Shown here: positions 16,479 to 24,350 of the stretch, piece after piece
How positions within the stretch are numbered: the stretch's first letter is position 1
How the letters are laid out: each line of letters opens with the position of its first letter
Assembly (NCBI GenBank): GCA_002428265.1
Contig: DIUR01000023.1
Coordinates: 1-64,000 of the forward strand
Source of the DNA: Bacteriovoracaceae bacterium UBA6153
GTDB taxonomy: Bacteria > Bdellovibrionota > Bacteriovoracia > Bacteriovoracales > Bacteriovoracaceae
Direction of reading: 5' to 3'
Length of the DNA stretch: 64,000 bases
Notes under the pieces: generated by a model
Database searches by the model: none
Told to the model about the DNA's origin: nothing
Seen by the model: the letters and a program-made list of their open reading frames with translations, nothing else
Translations under genes and position numbers: made by a program

Positions 16479-17190
16479 GGTAGATAACATCGGCGTAAGT
16501 TATGGCGGAATTAAGGCCGTCAGAGGTGTAACGATGGAACTAAGACCAGGTGAGCTCGTCTCATTGATTGGTTCTAATGGTGCCGGAAAAACATCTCTTC
16601 TTAGAGCTATTTCAGGTCAAGTTCCTATCAATCAGGGATCCATTTCTCTTGATGGCGTTGATATGGCGAATATCGCGGCCCACGATCGAGTCAAGCTTGG
16701 TATGGCCCATTGTCCTGAGGCGCGAAAGATTTTCGGACAACAAAGTGTCATGGATAATCTTCTCTTAGGTGCATTCCTGCGCTTTAAAAAAGAGAAGAGA
16801 AGTGAGATTGATAAAACAATTGATGAAGTTTTTGCGATTTTTCCAAAACTAAAAGATCGTCAAAATCAGCAGGCAGGAACAATGTCTGGTGGTGAACAAC
16901 AGATGCTTGCTATCGGAAGAGCATTGATGCTTAAACCAAAGGTTCTGATCTTAGATGAGCCTTCTATGGGGCTTGCTCCCGTTATTATCGATGAAGTTTT
17001 TAACGTTGTTAAAAGAATCAGAGACACGAGAACAACTTCTATCTTACTTGTTGAGCAACTTGCTTATAGAGCACTTCAATTAGCAGATAGAGCTTATGTA
17101 CTAGAGCAAGGTGTGGTGAGAATTGAAGGGACTGGAGTTGAGCTTCAAAACAGTCCGGAAGTTAAAGCAGCATATTTAGGTGGACATTAA
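16471..17190 (+). CDS. livF: ABC importer ATPase LivF
   Basis: 239-residue ATPase, the second nucleotide-binding subunit of the importer. Walker A GSNGAGKT at residues 34-41, ABC signature 'MSGGEQQMLAIGRALM', Walker B 'VLILDEPSMGLAPVII' and H-loop 'VEQLAYRAL' are intact; the 'PEARKIF' motif is typical of LivF. Overlaps the livM-livG stop by 8 bases. No terminator is visible after it; the next gene converges, sharing the last bases. Confidence 0.93.
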   Translation: MLKVDNIGVSYGGIKAVRGVTMELRPGELVSLIGSNGAGKTSLLRAISGQVPINQGSISLDGVDMANIAAHDRVKLGMAHCPEARKIFGQQSVMDNLLLGAFLRFKKEKRSEIDKTIDEVFAIFPKLKDRQNQQAGTMSGGEQQMLAIGRALMLKPKVLILDEPSMGLAPVIIDEVFNVVKRIRDTRTTSILLVEQLAYRALQLADRAYVLEQGVVRIEGTGVELQNSPEVKAAYLGGH

Positions 17191-17687
17191 TTCAAATTTT
17201 TTTCAATAAAGGTGTTGATGATTTTTTTTTCGTCAGCATCTTTATTGTGTTTTGATTCTCTCAAAAGCTTAGCTGCATTCATCTTATCATCGTTCTTGAG
17301 TTCGAAATATTCTCTATCTAAAGTCCAACCATAGCCCCATGCCCATCTGGTATTACCAGGTCTTCCTCCAATTCTTACTCCTGTATACATGAGAAAACTC
17401 CCCAGAGATTCACCAGTCATTTTTACACATTCTTTGAGTTCAAGGTCAGAAGCTTTTCGCTGTTCTTCTGTGCCACCAATCCAGTAATGGATGTCATGGT
17501 TAAAGCAACAATTGGCCCACTGTTTTGGATTATTCATTTTACCGTCTGGCCATTCTGAGCAGTAATCAGTGGTAAAGGGTTTTAAGACTAAAGCAGGAGT
17601 CTCTTTTGCGTGAGCTCTGTTGGGATTGGGATTTAAGAGAGCACAGGAAGATGAGAGTAAAAAAATAAAAACCAGCGATGCATGCAC
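17187..17687 (-). CDS. Exported phospholipase A2-like protein
   Basis: About 166 residues. Near the middle is 'CCFNHDIHYWIGG': the C-C-x-x-H-D core of phospholipase A2-fold enzymes, where His (calcium-loop dyad with a later Asp, here in 'ASDLELKECV') is catalytic. An upstream 'DYCSEWPDG' supplies a further Cys and the G of a metal loop. A hydrophobic N-terminus ('SLVFIFLLSSSC') acts as a signal, perhaps of a lipoprotein. Start is uncertain: GTG 17687 has AAAAGG 6 bases upstream, while ATG 17732 lies inside the neighbouring gene with no site but gives a more basic N-terminus. The GTG lies in the loop of the neighbour's terminator hairpin. Enzymatic activity not proven; close relatives are mostly unnamed. 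Confidence 0.6.
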   Translation of the reverse strand: MHASLVFIFLLSSSCALLNPNPNRAHAKETPALVLKPFTTDYCSEWPDGKMNNPKQWANCCFNHDIHYWIGGTEEQRKASDLELKECVKMTGESLGSFLMYTGVRIGGRPGNTRWAWGYGWTLDREYFELKNDDKMNAAKLLRESKHNKDADEKKIINTFIEKNLN

Positions 17688-17693
17688 CGCTGG
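17659..17693 (-). terminator. Rho-independent terminator overlapping next start
   Basis: Read on the minus strand: CCAGCG stem, 10-base loop, CGCTGG, then TTTTTATTTTTTT. It follows the stop of the 17704-17994 gene by 10 bases. The same bases form the translation-start region of the downstream phospholipase-like gene. Confidence 0.75.
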
Positions 17694-17703
17694 CCTTTTA
17701 TCA

Positions 17704-17994
17704 TTAAAGGGCCTTCGCAATCGCAGTTCCATAATATGTAACTACTACTGCACAGAATTTTCCGTCAGCACCAGCGAAAGTATTATAAGTAGCAGGACGT
17801 TTGCTTCTTTCATCAACAGTAATCTGAACAAAAGTTGGAGTAGATGTTGCGTTACTTACAACTCCGCAAAGCTCAGCAACTTTTCTTTCCTGACTTGTAT
17901 AAACGAATGAAGTGATTTTTACATCAGCAGTGCTTTGAGCGAAAGCACCAAGACTTAAAAGAGTTAGAGACATTGTGAAAATAATTTTACGCAT
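17704..17994 (-). CDS. Small exported protein, unknown function
   Basis: 96 residues. Signal peptide 1-19 (MRKIIFTMSLTLLSLGAFA, then Q). The mature part of about 77 residues is rich in beta-forming residues and has exactly two cysteines ('ELCGVV', 'KFCAVVV'), suggesting a single disulfide and a small beta-sandwich. GGAGG lies 7 bases before the ATG. A strong terminator follows. No family recognised. Confidence 0.75.
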   Translation of the reverse strand: MRKIIFTMSLTLLSLGAFAQSTADVKITSFVYTSQERKVAELCGVVSNATSTPTFVQITVDERSKRPATYNTFAGADGKFCAVVVTYYGTAIAKAL

Positions 17995-18067
17995 AAAAAC
18001 CTCCAGTTTTTTAATCGTCGAAAGCTTAATAAGGATAGCGCCTCTGAAATCGACTTGAAAACTAAAA

Positions 18068-18463
18068 TTATTCCACTAATAAGTTTTTATGCAGGCCTTT
18101 GATGATGAGCTGAGCAGATGAAAGATTAGTCGCTAGCGGAACATCGTGAACATCACATATCCTAAGTAACGAATAGATATCCGGCTCATGTGGATGCATT
18201 CCTAGCGGATCACGCATAAAAATAACGGCATGGCATTTTCCTGTGGCCACAAGTGCAGTTATTTGAGCATCTCCACCTAGTGGGCCAGAGAGATAGCGCT
18301 TAACTTTTAAACCCGCCTGAGCAACCAATTTCCCAGTAGTGGAAGTTGCAATTAAATCAAACGTTTTAAAAAATTCAATGTTGTCTTTCACGAAGCTGAT
18401 CATGTCTGCTTTTTTACCGTCGTGTGCAATAAGTGCGATCGTTCTTTTTTTGGGTGCTGCCAT
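18068..18463 (-). CDS. mgsA: Methylglyoxal synthase
   Basis: 131-residue enzyme converting dihydroxyacetone phosphate to methylglyoxal and phosphate. Catalytic features align with the family: 'IAHD' near residue 14, 'SGPLGGDAQI' at 59-68 with the catalytic base D65, 'FMRDPL' with D85, and 'HPHEPDI' at 90-96 (His and Asp ligands). Length is normal. Bypass of lower glycolysis under phosphate limitation is its usual role. Stands alone, divergent from the cupredoxin gene. Confidence 0.95.
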   Translation of the reverse strand: MAAPKKRTIALIAHDGKKADMISFVKDNIEFFKTFDLIATSTTGKLVAQAGLKVKRYLSGPLGGDAQITALVATGKCHAVIFMRDPLGMHPHEPDIYSLLRICDVHDVPLATNLSSAQLIIKGLHKNLLVE

Positions 18464-18542
18464 AAAAATTCCTTGATAATTAATCCTAACATATTACTCG
18501 GTCATATATTAAAAAAAATTGTCACACCAACGACATGCATGA

Positions 18543-18560
18543 CGTATAATACCTTATACG
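18543..18560 (+). promoter_or_regulatory. Operator-like palindrome over the -10 of cupredoxin gene
   Basis: Perfect inverted repeat CGTATAA-TACC-TTATACG. It contains a consensus TATAAT (18545-18550) lying 43 bases before the cupredoxin ATG; TTGTCA 20 bases upstream is a poorly spaced -35. A repressor bound here would block polymerase. Possible metal-responsive control is inference from the cupredoxin product. Confidence 0.5.
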
Positions 18561-18592
18561 AATCAGTAGGGTATTAACCACGGAGAATAAAG

Positions 18593-18919
18593 ATGAAGAT
18601 GATTATCGTACTAATGGCGCTTGTATCGACTGTAGCTTTCGCAAAAGATAAGCCTGCTGAGTATACTGTAGCAGTAACAGATAATGGATTTGAACCGAGT
18701 AACTTTAAAGTTCAGGCAGGAGTTCCTCTGACTTTTAAAATTACGAGAAAAACAAACGCTACATGCGCTCGCGAGTTCACAGTGCCTTCACAGAAATTAA
18801 AAGTAGACCTTCCACTTAATAAAGAAGTTGTTATTAAGATGGCCGCTTTACCAAAAGGTGAAGTGAAATTTGGTTGTGCAATGGACCTGATGATTGGCGG
18901 AGTCATGAACGTCCAATAA
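18593..18919 (+). CDS. Exported cupredoxin-like protein
   Basis: 108 residues. Signal peptide 1-17 ('LVSTVAFA'). The rest is a single cupredoxin domain: 'VAVTDNGFEPSNFKVQAGVPLTFKI' starts it (first strands), 'CAREFTVP' replaces the usual first His ligand region, and 'KFGCAMDLMIGGVMNV' near the end gives Cys and Met ligands like the C-x-M-x-x-x-x-G motif of Cupredoxin_1 proteins. A copper-binding or electron-shuttle role in the periplasm is likely, but the His ligand set is unusual. Shine-Dalgarno CGGAGA precedes the ATG. Monocistronic. Confidence 0.75.
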   Translation: MKMIIVLMALVSTVAFAKDKPAEYTVAVTDNGFEPSNFKVQAGVPLTFKITRKTNATCAREFTVPSQKLKVDLPLNKEVVIKMAALPKGEVKFGCAMDLMIGGVMNVQ

Positions 18920-18958
18920 TAGATCTTTAGATTGTCTTAAAGAAAAATTAACCTAGCG

Positions 18959-18987
18959 AGAAAGTGTAAAATCTGTTTACACTTTCT
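18959..18987 (+). terminator. AT-rich inverted repeat after cupredoxin gene
   Basis: AGAAAGTGTAAA (18959-18970), 5-base loop, TTTACACTTTCT (18976-18987): a 12-bp perfect stem about 40 bases past the stop. Little T-tract follows, so it may be a weak terminator or a binding site for the chemotaxis promoter downstream. Confidence 0.4.
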
Positions 18988-19133
18988 TCCTTAAAATCTG
19001 TAGTTTTAAAAGCATACCTAAGCGCGGTCCAGAGTAAAGACAACCTCAAGAAAAATATTGATCAAGTTAAATTCATCATTCTTCGATAATCCCTTGTGAA
19101 TTAAAGCCCAATTCTTATTTAGGAGTCCTCTCA

Positions 19134-20663
19134 ATGGAAGCAGTAAAAAAAGTATCTGAGTTCAATGATCGCGATGTGATGGAAAAATTTAATGCCTTAG
19201 ATAAAGTACAGGCGATTATTGAATTTAATCTTGATGGGACGATTATTCAAGCGAATGATAATTTTTTAAGTGCAGTTGGGTATTCTCTGGAAGATATTAA
19301 AGGCAAACATCACAAAATCTTTTGTGAAAATGATTACACTTCAACACTTGCCTATCGTCAATTCTGGGACAAATTATCTAAAGGAGAATTTGATTCAGGT
19401 GAGTATAAAAGAATAAGTAAAAGTGGAAAAGAAATCTGGATTAATGCCTCTTACAATCCAGTTTTTGATGATAATGGAAAACCTTACAAGGTCATTAAGT
19501 TCGCTACAGATATCACTGCTTCAAAAATGCAGAATGCTGAATTTGAAGGAAAGATCAATGCAATCAGCAGAGCTCAGGCCGTGATTGAATTTAATCTTGA
19601 TGGAACAATCGTTGTTGCCAATGAAAATTTTCTTAAGACCGTTGGTTATTCAATGGAAGAGCTAAAAGGCAAGCACCATAGAATGTTTTGCGATCCAACT
19701 TTAGCAAGTTCAATGGAATATAAAATGTTCTGGGAAAAACTTGGAAGAGGAGAGTTTGATTCGGGTAGATATCAACGATTTGGAAAAGGCGGAGCGTGTG
19801 TGTGGATTCTTGCTACCTACAATCCAATTTTTGATATGAATGGCAAGCCATATAAAGTTGTAAAATTCGCAACTAACATTACTGAACAAGTTCAAAAAGA
19901 AGAGGCGATTCAAAAAATGTCAGTGGACTTTGAAAAAAGTGCGCATGAATTAAAAGACGTAACAGAAAAAGCAAATAATGTTGCTAAAGGTGCTCAGGCC
20001 CTAGGAGCGACGACTGAAGAAATGAACGCATCAGTTGAAGAGCTTACAGCTTCAATCAACTCAATCGCTCAAAATACAAAAAGTGCAGATGCAGTAGCTA
20101 AATCAACTCACTCAGAAGCTGAAATTGGATCAAAGGCCGTTGCTAAATCAATTGAAGCAATGGAGTTAATCAGCAAGTCGTCAGAAGATATTAGCGAAAT
20201 TGTAAAAGTTATCAGCGAGATTGCAGCTCAAACTAATCTTCTTGCCTTTAACGCTGCTATTGAAGCAGCCAGAGTAGGAGAGCATGGCCTTGGGTTCTCA
20301 GTTGTTGCCGATGAAGTTAGAAAGCTTGCTGAGAGATCATCTCAAGCGACAAAAGAAATTTCAAAATTAATTAATGAATCTTCTAAGCGTGTTTCTCAAG
20401 GAAGTGAGATCTCTAAACAAGCTGGAGCAGCTTTTGAAAAGATCGTAACTGGTGTTATGAAGACGACCCAGTCAATTTCAGAAATTTCAGTAGCAACTGA
20501 AGAACAACTTTTAACAGCAAAAGAAGTTAGTTCAGCTATTCAGCAGGTTGCTGATGAAACTGAAAAGTCAGCTATTGCTTCTGAATCAATTGCTATGGCC
20601 ACGAAAAGCCTTTCTATGGTGATTGATCAGTTAAATAAAACAATAGCAAAGTTGTCGAACTAA
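19134..20663 (+). CDS. Soluble PAS-PAS methyl-accepting chemotaxis protein
   Basis: 509 residues without membrane segments or signal peptide. Two similar PAS domains (about 22-132 and 145-255) each contain 'AIIEFNLDGTII' or 'AVIEFNLDGTIV', a 'GYSxExxKGKHH' stretch and 'KxxKFATxIT' end; they look like a tandem duplication. Residues ~265-509 are a cytoplasmic MCP signalling domain with hairpin tip near 377 ('EAARVGEHGLGFSVVADEV'). The layout equals Pseudomonas BdlA and Aer2-like cytosolic receptors; heme or flavin binding by the PAS is possible. AGGAG precedes the ATG. A degenerate FliA-like sequence (TCAAGTTA ... TTCGATAA, 19062-19089, one base too far apart) lies upstream. First gene of a chemotaxis operon. 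Confidence 0.92.
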   Translation: MEAVKKVSEFNDRDVMEKFNALDKVQAIIEFNLDGTIIQANDNFLSAVGYSLEDIKGKHHKIFCENDYTSTLAYRQFWDKLSKGEFDSGEYKRISKSGKEIWINASYNPVFDDNGKPYKVIKFATDITASKMQNAEFEGKINAISRAQAVIEFNLDGTIVVANENFLKTVGYSMEELKGKHHRMFCDPTLASSMEYKMFWEKLGRGEFDSGRYQRFGKGGACVWILATYNPIFDMNGKPYKVVKFATNITEQVQKEEAIQKMSVDFEKSAHELKDVTEKANNVAKGAQALGATTEEMNASVEELTASINSIAQNTKSADAVAKSTHSEAEIGSKAVAKSIEAMELISKSSEDISEIVKVISEIAAQTNLLAFNAAIEAARVGEHGLGFSVVADEVRKLAERSSQATKEISKLINESSKRVSQGSEISKQAGAAFEKIVTGVMKTTQSISEISVATEEQLLTAKEVSSAIQQVADETEKSAIASESIAMATKSLSMVIDQLNKTIAKLSN

Positions 20664-20665
20664 CT

Positions 20666-21502
20666 ATGGAAGCAAAGAATTTAGTTATTGATGAAATGTC
20701 AGTTGCAACATTTAAAATAGTTGTCGAGAAGATTCATCGTCTAACAGGCATCACTATCAACGATCATAAAAAAACAATGATTCAAAGTCGTTTGAAAAAA
20801 AGAATGAGAGTTTTGGATATTGCCAGCTATGAAGATTATATAAAGCATGTTGATAAAAGTGTGAGCGAAACTCAGTTCTTTATTAATTCTGTTACAACCA
20901 ATGAGACAGTGTTTTTTAGAACACCAAGGGTTTGGGAGTATTTTCAAAAAGATTTTCTACCTTCTTGGTTTGAAAAAAATCCAAAAAATACTCTTAAAAT
21001 ATGGTCTGCAGCCGCGTCTTCTGGTGAAGAGGGCTACAGTCTGGCCATGAGCTGTATGGATTTTAAAAATTTAAATTCTCAATTTGAGTTTAAAATTACC
21101 GGAACAGATATTTCTACATTTGTTTTAGAGGAAGCGGGCATAGGAGTTTATGATTCCAGGTCAGTAGAATTTTTGATGAAGAGTCGTAAAGACCTTTTTG
21201 AAAAGTATTTTACTAAAACTGAAGATGAAAACTACGCTGTCAGTGATGTGGTGAAGAATAAAGTAAGTTTTTCACTTCATAATCTTTTTGGCGTTAAAAA
21301 AGAAATTTACGACATCATTTTTCTTCGAAATGTATTGATTTATTTTTCAGCAGAAGATCAGGAAAAAGTCCTTCTTAATATCAGTAAATCTATGCATAAG
21401 GATTCAATTCTTGTTATTGGAGAGTCAGAGTCACTTAACAGATTACAGACTCCATTTGAGTTCAAACAGGCTTGTATTTATAAAATCAAAGGCAGTCAGT
21501 AA
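20666..21502 (+). CDS. cheR: Chemotaxis protein methyltransferase CheR
   Basis: 278-residue SAM-dependent glutamate methyltransferase for receptor adaptation. N-terminal helical domain (~1-85), then the methyltransferase core with 'IWSAAASSGEEGYSLAM' (SAM-binding motif I; canonical CheR has C-S-x-G-E-E-P), 'GTDIST' and 'IFLRNVLIYFS'. It follows the receptor by 2 bases and overlaps cheD by 1 base, so adaptation enzymes and receptor are co-produced. The receptor lacks a recognisable C-terminal CheR-tether pentapeptide. Confidence 0.93.
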   Translation: MEAKNLVIDEMSVATFKIVVEKIHRLTGITINDHKKTMIQSRLKKRMRVLDIASYEDYIKHVDKSVSETQFFINSVTTNETVFFRTPRVWEYFQKDFLPSWFEKNPKNTLKIWSAAASSGEEGYSLAMSCMDFKNLNSQFEFKITGTDISTFVLEEAGIGVYDSRSVEFLMKSRKDLFEKYFTKTEDENYAVSDVVKNKVSFSLHNLFGVKKEIYDIIFLRNVLIYFSAEDQEKVLLNISKSMHKDSILVIGESESLNRLQTPFEFKQACIYKIKGSQ

Positions 21503-21990
21503 TGGATGAAATCCACGTCAAAATTGCCGAAGTTAAGACGGGAGAAGAGGGGACTCTTTTACGTTCTACACTGGGCTCTTGCGTGGGAATTGTTTTTATC
21601 TGGAGAGAGCAAAAAATATGTGGAATGGCCCATTGTTTTCTTCCATTTGGAATCGAAGAAGGAAATACAATCAGTGCTAAATACGTCAATCAAGGCATTA
21701 AATCCTTGATGAGTATGATGAATATTCAAAAAAGCAATGTTGGCGAAATCGAAGTTTACATCGCTGGCGGTGCAAACATGATGAACCAGTTAATCAAAAA
21801 TAAAGTAACTCAAATTGGAAAAAATAATTCAGAAGCCGCTATAAAACATTTAAGCGATTATGGATTTAAAATTAAAAAATCAGACATCGGCCAGGATACT
21901 GGAATCAAAATGTATGTGAATTGCACGACTTTTGAAGTGGATTTTGTTCGGTTAGAGCCCTTGAACTTATCAGTATGGAAAGCAAGTTAG
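21502..21990 (+). CDS. cheD: Chemoreceptor glutamine deamidase CheD
   Basis: 162 residues. Catalytic residues of CheD are visible: 'STLGSCVGIV' with the nucleophile Cys at about 28, 'GMAHCFLP' with His about 45, and 'YIAGGANMM'. CheD deamidates receptor glutamines, and in other bacteria also interacts with CheC. No CheC is present here. Overlaps the cheR stop by one base (TAATG). Confidence 0.93.
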   Translation: MDEIHVKIAEVKTGEEGTLLRSTLGSCVGIVFIWREQKICGMAHCFLPFGIEEGNTISAKYVNQGIKSLMSMMNIQKSNVGEIEVYIAGGANMMNQLIKNKVTQIGKNNSEAAIKHLSDYGFKIKKSDIGQDTGIKMYVNCTTFEVDFVRLEPLNLSVWKAS

Positions 21991-21998
21991 GATTGATT

Positions 21999-23477
21999 AT
22001 GAAAAAAGATAATTTTGATATTTTTACATCTTTCCATATGGGAAAAACTGAAATTGCCATCACTGTTAAGGTCGTCCAGGAAGTTGTAAACTTTCCAGAT
22101 AAAGTTATTCCCATGCCTCTTGCTCCGGATTTTTTACTCGGAGTATTTAACTTACGTGGGATGATTATTCCTATTATTAATCTTAAAAAATTACTAAAGT
22201 ACCCGGAAGACTCTGTCAGTCCGGAGCAGAAAGTAGCGATCGTCGATATTGAAGGTGCGAGAGTTGGATTAATTTTCGATTCAACAAGCGAAATCCTGCG
22301 CATTTCATCTCAGGATATTGCTGAGTTTGGATACGTTTCAGAAAACTCTCATAAGGTTATTTCAGGGGCCATCAAGCTTAACAATGGAGAGAGAATCCTT
22401 CAGATTCTTGATGCACAGGCCTTGATTCATATTGAGAACATTCCTCAAATTCTGGATCAACAAAAAATTAGCAGCGCACATAAAAAAAGCTCACGCCAGG
22501 ATTTAAGAAAGAAATGTATTTCTTTTAATGTTAAAAATATCAAAATGGCATTTGAAATTTCTCGTATTCACGAAATAGTAAAAGTTCCGGAAATAAAACC
22601 TTCAAGTATTCAGAGTGAAATTTTCCTGGGCATTATTAATCTTAGAGGAAGAACGATCCCGGTCGTAAGCTTTTCTAAAATTTTAAAAATGAATGAATCG
22701 ATGGCCAGCGAGTTTGAAGCAGGAGATGAGAGAATTATCATAATGAAAATTGATAAAGAACTTATCGGTCTCATTGTTGATCATGTGGATTGTATTAATA
22801 GTTTTTATGACGAGCAACTCATTGCAGTTCCTGTACTTGGAAAAGATCGTGTTGCCATGTTCTTAGGTTGTATTACGACTGAGAGCTCTCATGAAATATT
22901 CTTACTCGATCACGAAAAAATTCTTTCAAATCACGAAGTTTTAGAGGTGACTGAAGGGCATAGTAAAATTTATCAAAATGAAGTGTTTTCAGAAACTAAA
23001 AAATCGATTCACAAAGAGTCTTATATTTCTTTCAGGCTTGATCATCTTTTTGGAATCTCAATTAAAGATATCAAAGAGATTATCAATTACTCAGATGAGA
23101 TTTTAAGTGCTCCAGGTATGCCTTCTTTTGTAAAAGGAATGTTAAATCTTAGATCAAAACTGGTGGTCGTCATTGATACGAGAAAGCTTTATAAGATGGA
23201 TGATACAAAGAATGCTGATACAGATTGCAAAGTTTTAATCTTTGAAAAAAATGACGAGTATTTAGGTCTTGTGGTGGACTCTCTTGAGAGCATCCTCTCT
23301 ATTGATCAGGACAAAAAATTTAAAGTTCCAGGCCTTTTAACTCAGAAGATTCAAGGCCAGTTTCAAGATGATATTAAAGAAATTGTCTCTGTGGCGTCAG
23401 GCGAAAAAGAGGCAGCTTTGATCATTTTGAATATTGATTCGGTTACAGACAGAATTAAAAATTTGAAAGCGGCATAA
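21999..23477 (+). CDS. Triple CheW-domain coupling protein
   Basis: 492 residues from ATG 21999 (AGGA 6 bases upstream; a longer frame from 21975 overlaps cheD). Three successive CheW-like domains, about 1-150, 165-325 and 335-492. Each has the beta-barrel hallmarks 'FLLGVFNLRGMIIPIINL', 'FLGIINLRGRTIPVVSF' and 'FVKGMLNLRSKLVVVIDT' (G-x-x-N-L-R-x-x-x-x-P/V-V/I-D/N/S). Ordinary CheW has one domain of about 150 residues. It may bridge several receptors or CheA molecules. No CheA, CheB or CheY is nearby, so it must work with a kinase encoded elsewhere. Confidence 0.88.
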   Translation: MKKDNFDIFTSFHMGKTEIAITVKVVQEVVNFPDKVIPMPLAPDFLLGVFNLRGMIIPIINLKKLLKYPEDSVSPEQKVAIVDIEGARVGLIFDSTSEILRISSQDIAEFGYVSENSHKVISGAIKLNNGERILQILDAQALIHIENIPQILDQQKISSAHKKSSRQDLRKKCISFNVKNIKMAFEISRIHEIVKVPEIKPSSIQSEIFLGIINLRGRTIPVVSFSKILKMNESMASEFEAGDERIIIMKIDKELIGLIVDHVDCINSFYDEQLIAVPVLGKDRVAMFLGCITTESSHEIFLLDHEKILSNHEVLEVTEGHSKIYQNEVFSETKKSIHKESYISFRLDHLFGISIKDIKEIINYSDEILSAPGMPSFVKGMLNLRSKLVVVIDTRKLYKMDDTKNADTDCKVLIFEKNDEYLGLVVDSLESILSIDQDKKFKVPGLLTQKIQGQFQDDIKEIVSVASGEKEAALIILNIDSVTDRIKNLKAA

Positions 23478-23617
23478 GCGAACACAATTATATGCACTTG
23501 ACGCACTCGTCGTAACTCTTAAAACATTTCCTTACCGAGAGATTCCCTGCGAAAGAATGGTGGACAAATGACTCCTCTATCGGAGATATTGCCTCATCAA
23601 ATCCAGGAGGTTTCTCA

Positions 23618-24292
23618 ATGCTAAAATCACTTTTCATTGCTTGTATGACTCTTTCAAGTGTTCCAGCGTTTTCACAAGATCTTGATGCCTCTACGATTGT
23701 TACAAGTGTGGAAATCACTCGTATGGACGATAGAGCTCTTGTAGAGCTTCCAAAGATTCCTCTGAATCCGGTTGATGAAGTTGCGATGTACATCGATAGC
23801 ATTATCGCTATTGGAAAAAAGGTTTGGCCTATCATTGAAGCAGGAAGACCAGTCATCAACACATCTGGTGTTGCCGCTTCATTAAGCATTCTTCCACGCC
23901 TTGAAGGAACGCGTTCTGAACTCCACAGCATGGCCAACTGGTCAGCTCCAAAAGTTATCAGCTATAGAGTTTCTTATAAAAATTATTTTGGAAGCGAAGT
24001 CATCGGCTTTACCTACACAGTCTTTTTTCAATATAACGGAAGCCTGCAAGGAAAAGGAAAATACATCACAAGTTTAAAAGCTCAGGCCAGCAACATCAGC
24101 GCTGCATGGGGATTTGATTTTGATGTCACTTCTGAACTCGTCAGTGTTGCCAACGTTGGAACGGATGCAGATCCAGTTGCTTCAGCTATTCTTCAAGTTG
24201 CTTACAAAGCACGCGGACTATTAAATGAGCAACAAAGTGTTCACAGTTTCTATGTTGATGGAAACGGAACAATGCAGTCTTTAAACAACTAA
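23618..24292 (+). CDS. Exported protein of unknown function
   Basis: 224 residues, signal peptide 1-20 ending 'VPAFSQ' region. Mature protein has no cysteines apart from the signal and alternates strand-like segments ('VISYRVSYKNYFG', 'GFTYTVFFQYNGSLQGKGKYITSL'); a related pattern is seen in some Bdellovibrio-type secreted proteins, but I cannot name a family. GGAGG lies 7 bases before the ATG and a strong terminator follows, so it is transcribed alone. Confidence 0.75.
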   Translation: MLKSLFIACMTLSSVPAFSQDLDASTIVTSVEITRMDDRALVELPKIPLNPVDEVAMYIDSIIAIGKKVWPIIEAGRPVINTSGVAASLSILPRLEGTRSELHSMANWSAPKVISYRVSYKNYFGSEVIGFTYTVFFQYNGSLQGKGKYITSLKAQASNISAAWGFDFDVTSELVSVANVGTDADPVASAILQVAYKARGLLNEQQSVHSFYVDGNGTMQSLNN

Positions 24293-24305
24293 AAAATTAT
24301 GAGTT

Positions 24306-24339
24306 AAAAAGCGGGACCCACGGGTCCCGCTTTTTTTTT
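24306..24339 (+). terminator. Strong rho-independent terminator
   Basis: GCGGGACC-CACG-GGTCCCGC stem-loop (24311-24330) flanked by A-run and followed by nine T residues, 15 bases after the preceding stop. It isolates the following SDR-TldD-TldE-kinase operon. Confidence 0.93.
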
Positions 24340-24350
24340 GATGAAGGTTT

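Noticed and set aside
17688..17732. ATG 17732 start of the phospholipase-like gene
   Set aside because: It lies in the preceding gene with no ribosome-binding site and includes the terminator stem; retained only as an alternative.
19062..19089. FliA (sigma-28) promoter before the chemotaxis operon
   Set aside because: Boxes match 6 of 8 each, but spacing is one base too long; noted in the gene entry only.
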